Shown here in pieces: positions 7,472-10,342 of a stretch of 10,342 bases of DNA. Positions within the stretch are counted from its first letter, which is position 1; the number at the start of each line of letters is the position of its first letter. The notes below the pieces were generated by a model, which made no database searches, was not told the origin of the DNA, and saw only the letters and a program-made list of their open reading frames with translations. Origin of the DNA: Candidatus Delongbacteria bacterium. GTDB taxonomy: Bacteria; UBA4055. Location: the NCBI GenBank assembly GCA_013139625.1, contig WTAK01000099.1, positions 1 to 10,342 on the forward strand. Reading direction: 5' to 3'. Position numbers and translations under genes: made by a program.

Positions 7472-7688
7472 TTATAACAACTTTGTCCCAACCACAATTA
7501 CTTTAAATTTTAGGTGCTTTGTGTATTCTCTTTTTGTTTTTGGTTCTGTAGAAGGTTTCCCTCCATGTTTCAATGCAAAATAATAAATATTTGCCATAAT
7601 CTTAGAAACACCATCTTTAATACATATTTTCTTGAACAATTTATCCGCTTCGATACTCTATAAATTTCTTAGTCATCATTTTCTCCAT
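7472..7688 (-). pseudogene. Small frameshifted gene, unknown product
   Basis: A ribosome site AAAGGA (7704-7699) precedes ATG at 7688, and a second candidate ATG at 7676 has GGAG just upstream. This frame reads MEKMMTKKFIEYRSG and stops at once. The next frame, open from about 7657 to TAA at 7472, reads SIEADKLFKKICIKDG, then VSKIMANIYYFALKHGG, then a lysine-rich end finishing VIVVGTKLL. The two parts would join into one protein of about 71 residues if a single base between roughly 7645 and 7665 were removed, so a one-base insertion or a sequencing error is likely. The second part has normal protein-like composition. I recognise no family. It follows the 58-residue zinc protein gene by 34 bases. 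Translation of the second part alone from a TTG at 7639 is the alternative. Confidence 0.45.
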
Positions 7689-7722
7689 AATATTTTTTTC
7701 CTTTGATTCTCAATTGTTGTCT

Positions 7723-7899
7723 CTACATCCCTTTATAATATTTCTCTCTACATTCAGGGCAGACACTGTGAGAAAGAGCAACTTTCTTAAATTTGTAAAT
7801 TTGGTCGTTCACTTTTCTCCATACCCCATTTTTGTCTCTTATCTTGTCACAGTAGGAGCATATCGGTATTATTATTTTTTTATTTTTATCGTCTGCCAT
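7723..7899 (-). CDS. 58-residue stand-alone zinc-binding protein (CxxC-KIRD...SHxxCPEC type)
   Basis: The minus-strand frame from ATG at 7899 encodes 58 residues. The core is ICSYCDKIRDKNGVWRKV (13-30), then a linker, then LSHSVCPECREKYY (42-55). This is the module I know as ICxxCKKIRDDxGyW...FSHgICPeC, normally found as the C-terminal tail of response regulators and PAS or GAF signalling proteins. Cys14, Cys17, Cys47 and Cys50 (with His44 nearby) are probable zinc ligands. Here it is complete but stands alone, with only a 12-residue lysine-rich lead. The start is set by the only in-frame ATG before the motif, and no clear Shine-Dalgarno is visible. It lies 55 bases after the secreted-peptide gene with a hairpin between them. 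Its role, perhaps a partner of a two-component or c-di-GMP protein, is inference. Confidence 0.75.
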   Translation of the reverse strand: MADDKNKKIIIPICSYCDKIRDKNGVWRKVNDQIYKFKKVALSHSVCPECREKYYKGM

Positions 7900-7928
7900 A
7901 TCTATATCAAAGTTAGTTTAATTTAGTT

Positions 7929-7948
7929 AGGCTGTGTTTCCACAGCCT
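7929..7948 (-). terminator. Perfect GAAA-loop hairpin between two small genes
   Basis: AGGCTGTG-GAAA-CACAGCCT on the minus strand, eight perfect pairs with a stable GNRA-type tetraloop, six bases after the stop codon of the 57-residue peptide gene. What follows (AACTAAATTAAAC) is not a proper T tract, so it may be a weak terminator or a 3' stabiliser that sets the expression of the two neighbours apart. Confidence 0.5.
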
Positions 7949-7954
7949 CTTAGT

Positions 7955-8128
7955 TTAATCAATATCTTCGAATGGAGCTGGAGGAGGTGACGGTGGTGGC
8001 ATATCAGAACCGACATACACCCACTTATATCCATTCCAATTCCATCCCTGATATTGGTGAGTATCCGCATTTAAGTTTGTAGAAAACAGTGCAACCACAA
8101 ATAGAAGCACAACTATCAATTTTTTCAT
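7955..8128 (-). CDS. 57-residue secreted peptide, Trp/Tyr-rich with proline tail
   Basis: Minus-strand frame from ATG at 8128 to TAA at 7955. AGGAGG lies four bases before the ATG, one of the best ribosome sites in the window. Residues 1-21, MKKLIVVLLFVVALFSTNLNA, form a textbook Sec signal peptide with cleavage likely after Ala21. The mature part of about 36 residues starts DTHQYQGWNWNGYKWVYVG, then has a proline run (PPPSPPPAP, 44-52) and an acidic end FEDID. There is no cysteine, so it is neither a lipoprotein nor a disulfide peptide. I know no family for it. It follows the HTH-TPR gene by 205 bases on the same strand, and a stem-loop touches its ribosome site. It could be a signalling peptide, a wall- or surface-associated microprotein, or a toxin; none is shown. 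Confidence 0.75.
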   Translation of the reverse strand: MKKLIVVLLFVVALFSTNLNADTHQYQGWNWNGYKWVYVGSDMPPPSPPPAPFEDID

Positions 8129-8132
8129 AATT

Positions 8133-8158
8133 CCTCCTGCTGGTTTTATTGACCAGCA
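8133..8158 (-). promoter_or_regulatory. Stem-loop abutting the Shine-Dalgarno of the secreted-peptide gene
   Basis: TGCTGGT (8158-8152) and ACCAGCA (8144-8138) on the minus strand form a perfect seven-pair stem around the loop CAATAAA. The last A of the stem is the first base of AGGAGG (8138-8133). A ribosome and the folded stem would therefore compete or stack. It might be a 5' stabiliser, a protein-binding site or a translational switch. Confidence 0.5.
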
Positions 8159-8333
8159 TATTCGGAATTATTTCTACATTTCTACATACATAGGGGGTTT
8201 TTAATACTTAAATTAAACATTTTTACTATACGTATTTTCGAGTACTATCTCGTATATCACGAATATTCCATATTCGATTCTTGCAGTAGTTTTTTAATGA
8301 TTAGAAACTAAAAAGGTATTTTAGTTAATTGTT
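8159..8333. other. Upstream region of the secreted-peptide gene with several short symmetries
   Basis: No gene here. It holds a dyad CGAATAT-TCC-ATATTCG (8260-8276), a small CGAG/CTCG hairpin (8239-8252), a tandem pair of TTTCTACA (8171-8186), and a TATAGT sequence on the minus strand near 8225-8235 that could be a -10 box without a recognisable -35. The perfect dyad is the best candidate for a regulator-binding site, about 130 bases upstream of the peptide ATG. Confidence 0.35.
8306..8326 (-). terminator. AT-rich hairpin after the HTH-TPR gene, possible weak terminator
   Basis: AACTAAAA (8326-8319 on the minus strand) pairs with TTTTAGTT (8313-8306) around a five-base loop, eight bases after the stop codon at 8334. 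The stem is weak and only short T stretches are present, so termination is possible but not convincing. Confidence 0.3.
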
Positions 8334-10342
8334 TTAAAGAGTTTTGATTGATTCAACGATTGTTGTAATTTTATCAATATATAATGGTTTATTCTTTTCA
8401 GAATCTAACTTTCTATAAATTTTTAGAGATCTGTGAAAATAATTTTTTGACTTTAGTATTTCTTCCAATTTTTCATATAAAACTCCTAAACATTGATAAG
8501 AAGTCGCTAATAACTCATCCTTGCTTATTTTTTTTGCACATTTTATTGATTTATAGAAAAACTTCATGGAATATTTTAACTGATTTTCTTGATAATATAT
8601 TTTTCCGATATTATTGTATATATCAGCTAACAAACTGTAATTTGAAAGGTCTTTAATCGAAGTTACTTCTTTAAAATAGCGTAATGCTTTTGTATTCTTC
8701 CCTTGATATAAATAGCAGTATGCCATATAAATTAAAGTTTCAATTTTATGATATTGAATATTATGGTTTTTATAAGCAAGATAAACTCTCAAATACAATT
8801 CCTCTGACTTACGATACTCTTGCTTATGAAAATAATAATTTGCCAATTTATAGTATGCGTGATTTAAATATATATTCTTTTTTATTATCTTGGATACTTT
8901 TCTTAATCTTTCAATTAAATCAATTATAATCTTTTCAGGTTTTACAATTTTAAATGTATAAAGAGTTAATAATTTATTTATCGCTTTTGCTTCTTGTATT
9001 TTATATCCATTTAATTTGGTTAGGTACAATTCCCTAAAATAATTTTTTTCTGCCAACTTATACTTTCCTTGAAAATAATAAATTACACCTTTCAAATCAT
9101 AAGCAATGCATACCTGACTCATTTTATTGTGTGCTTTGGCTGTGTGTAAATATTTATTTGAGAAAGTAATTGCAGATCTGTAATCCTTATTATTAATAAA
9201 TCTTCTGATACTTACTTGATAGTATTCATAAATAAATTTTTTCTTAGAGCAGCTTAAATATACATTTATTGCCTTAACAAAATTAGCATCTGCCGATTCG
9301 TTTTTCATTAAATAAAAATCAATTAACCCCATATAACTATAAACATCGCCCATAAATTTTCTTATGTCTAATCTACCTTTATATTGTAATATATCTTCTA
9401 GATATTTTTTACTTTTATCATATTCGTTCAAATAATAATAAATGAGTGCTTGTTTATACAAAGATGTTATTTTGACAATTTGTCCATCTTCACATTGATA
9501 TTCTACTGAAGTCAAATAGATCCTATCATATAAATCTAATGCCCTTTCAAAATCAAAATTTATTTTAGCCTTATCTCCATATTTCTCTATTTGTTTAAGA
9601 GTCACATTCAATAACATGGGAGAATTCTTAGAGATATACGAAACACCACTTTCAGTAAAGTTCGTATATGCTTCAAGATCCGTCAACATATCATCTATTA
9701 CAATCGGATGTACAAACATCAGTTTTTTATTAGACAATAATGTGTTCTCATATGCTGATATCAGTAGATCATGCTTTGAAGTAGTATTCTCTAATTTCTT
9801 TATTTTATTTCTAGTATTATTGATGTTTTTTTCAATTACTAACGGAATCCCATAATTGGAAAAAATATAATTGGTATATTCACATTTCTGTTTATCAACT
9901 TTCTTTAAATAGTTCAAATTAGTGACGATCTGGGCATTTTTTTTCAAATAGCCTTTTTCTTTAAGTTTACCTATTGTAATATAAATGAAAAGACACAAAT
10001 TTTTAATATTGCCTTCTTGAGCAAAGCAAAAAAATACATTATCAGTCAGGTTGTCATGTATATTAAACTGATATAGTTTTCTTCGTGATTCTCCCTTAGC
10101 GGATCTTTTTAAGATATGGTAACTGACTGTAAGCTTCTGACCTTCAGGGTTTAGTGCCTTTTTACGCTTTAATAGCCTATTTGAAATCAAAACCAAAGAA
10201 CAATTCAGCTTAAATTCTTCTTTTATTTCACTCAGCGTAGCAAAAGGGTTGCTTGATTTGTATTTTAATACTTTTTTTAATGTACTATCTGTAATTTTTT
10301 TCTTCTGTCTATCATCTCTCTTTTTTCTATATAAAAATCCAT
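8334..10342 (-). CDS. HTH protein with degenerate integrase-like segment and long TPR array (5' end outside window)
   Basis: The frame is open from the window edge to TAA at 8334, 668 visible residues. A TTG at 10196 could be read as a start, but coding sequence clearly continues upstream, so I treat the gene as truncated by the window. Numbering from the first visible codon: residues 16-63 (VLKYKSSNPFATLSEIKEEF, then NCSLVLISNRLLKR) form a helix-turn-helix of the kind heading IS630/Tc1-like and rve transposases. Residues about 89-190 follow the order of a DDE integrase core (LYQFNIHD, LKEKGYLKKNAQIVTN, YIFSNYGIP, then a helix with Glu184), but the expected TDNG reads TNLN and the acidic triad is not intact. 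Residues about 260-650 are TPR repeats, such as LKGVIYYFQGKYKLAEKNY and NNIGKIYYQENQLKYS. No signal peptide or TM segment is visible. It is probably a cytoplasmic DNA-binding regulator; what the TPRs bind is unknown. Confidence 0.7.
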   Translation of the reverse strand, partial: GFLYRKKRDDRQKKKITDSTLKKVLKYKSSNPFATLSEIKEEFKLNCSLVLISNRLLKRKKALNPEGQKLTVSYHILKRSAKGESRRKLYQFNIHDNLTDNVFFCFAQEGNIKNLCLFIYITIGKLKEKGYLKKNAQIVTNLNYLKKVDKQKCEYTNYIFSNYGIPLVIEKNINNTRNKIKKLENTTSKHDLLISAYENTLLSNKKLMFVHPIVIDDMLTDLEAYTNFTESGVSYISKNSPMLLNVTLKQIEKYGDKAKINFDFERALDLYDRIYLTSVEYQCEDGQIVKITSLYKQALIYYYLNEYDKSKKYLEDILQYKGRLDIRKFMGDVYSYMGLIDFYLMKNESADANFVKAINVYLSCSKKKFIYEYYQVSIRRFINNKDYRSAITFSNKYLHTAKAHNKMSQVCIAYDLKGVIYYFQGKYKLAEKNYFRELYLTKLNGYKIQEAKAINKLLTLYTFKIVKPEKIIIDLIERLRKVSKIIKKNIYLNHAYYKLANYYFHKQEYRKSEELYLRVYLAYKNHNIQYHKIETLIYMAYCYLYQGKNTKALRYFKEVTSIKDLSNYSLLADIYNNIGKIYYQENQLKYSMKFFYKSIKCAKKISKDELLATSYQCLGVLYEKLEEILKSKNYFHRSLKIYRKLDSEKNKPLYIDKITTIVESIKTL

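Noticed and set aside
7714..7926. 70-codon plus-strand open frame in the apparently empty region
   Set aside because: It is antisense to the CxxC-KIRD zinc protein, whose conserved motif decides for the minus strand.
10196..10198. TTG start for the HTH-TPR protein
   Set aside because: Forty-eight further in-frame codons upstream contain the first part of a convincing helix-turn-helix (NPFATLSEIKEEF), so the real start is beyond the window.
10277..10342. ATG at the extreme end of the window on the minus strand
   Set aside because: That frame stops after about 21 codons and is out of frame with the HTH-TPR coding sequence, which is open across the edge.
1..10342. CRISPR array, tRNA or rRNA genes, insertion-sequence ends
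   Set aside because: I saw no regularly spaced direct repeats, no cloverleaf or rRNA-like sequence, and no paired terminal repeats with target duplication. The inverted repeats at gene boundaries are short palindromes, and the transposase-like segment appears to be part of a TPR protein rather than an IS element.

Overview
The window is strongly AT-rich bacterial DNA, and every gene I can support lies on the minus strand, so transcription runs from high to low coordinates. Two large secreted proteins end in a C-terminal sorting domain of the type IX secretion system (T9SS) type, with NYPNPFN motifs. This points to a Gram-negative member of the Fibrobacteres-Chlorobi-Bacteroidetes (FCB) superphylum. 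The very AT-rich composition and the NYPNPFNNQT wording fit candidate phyla such as Delongbacteria, Cloacimonadota or Marinimicrobia better than classic Bacteroidetes, but that placement is a guess.

Layout in transcription order. (a) 10342-8334: a large protein, open at the window edge, with an N-terminal helix-turn-helix, a stretch resembling a decayed DDE integrase core, and a long TPR array. (b) 8333-7472: an 860-base stretch that looks empty by ORF length but holds a 57-residue secreted peptide gene (8128-7955) with a stem-loop touching its Shine-Dalgarno (SD) sequence, a 58-residue zinc-binding protein (7899-7723), and a small frameshifted gene (7688-7472). (c) 7384-5807: a secreted protein with about seven QTSDGGY-type repeats, probably a beta-propeller, plus a T9SS tail; a sigma70-like promoter precedes it. 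(d) 5806-5555: a structured leader region with a dispersed-type palindrome, a possible promoter, a 12-codon ORF with a strong ribosome-binding site, two inverted repeats and a T8 run. (e) 5554-1865: a 1229-residue M6-like metallopeptidase with beta-helix, helical region and T9SS tail. (f) 1864-1723: a terminator and another palindrome. (g) 1722-1: a tight three-gene run of a coiled-coil two-TM membrane protein, a GIY-YIG-like protein, and a lipoprotein of the branched-chain amino-acid substrate-binding family that runs off the window.

How the genes may work together: the two T9SS cargo proteins look like independent surface or secreted products, one degradative. The most suggestive pairing is the HTH-TPR protein followed on the same strand by a tiny Sec-signal peptide gene. 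This resembles the layout of peptide-receptor (RRNPP) systems of Firmicutes, but with an unusual domain order and in a Gram-negative lineage. It is a hypothesis, not a demonstration. Four items (the 57- and 58-residue genes, the broken gene and the 12-codon leader ORF) are too short for ordinary ORF calling.
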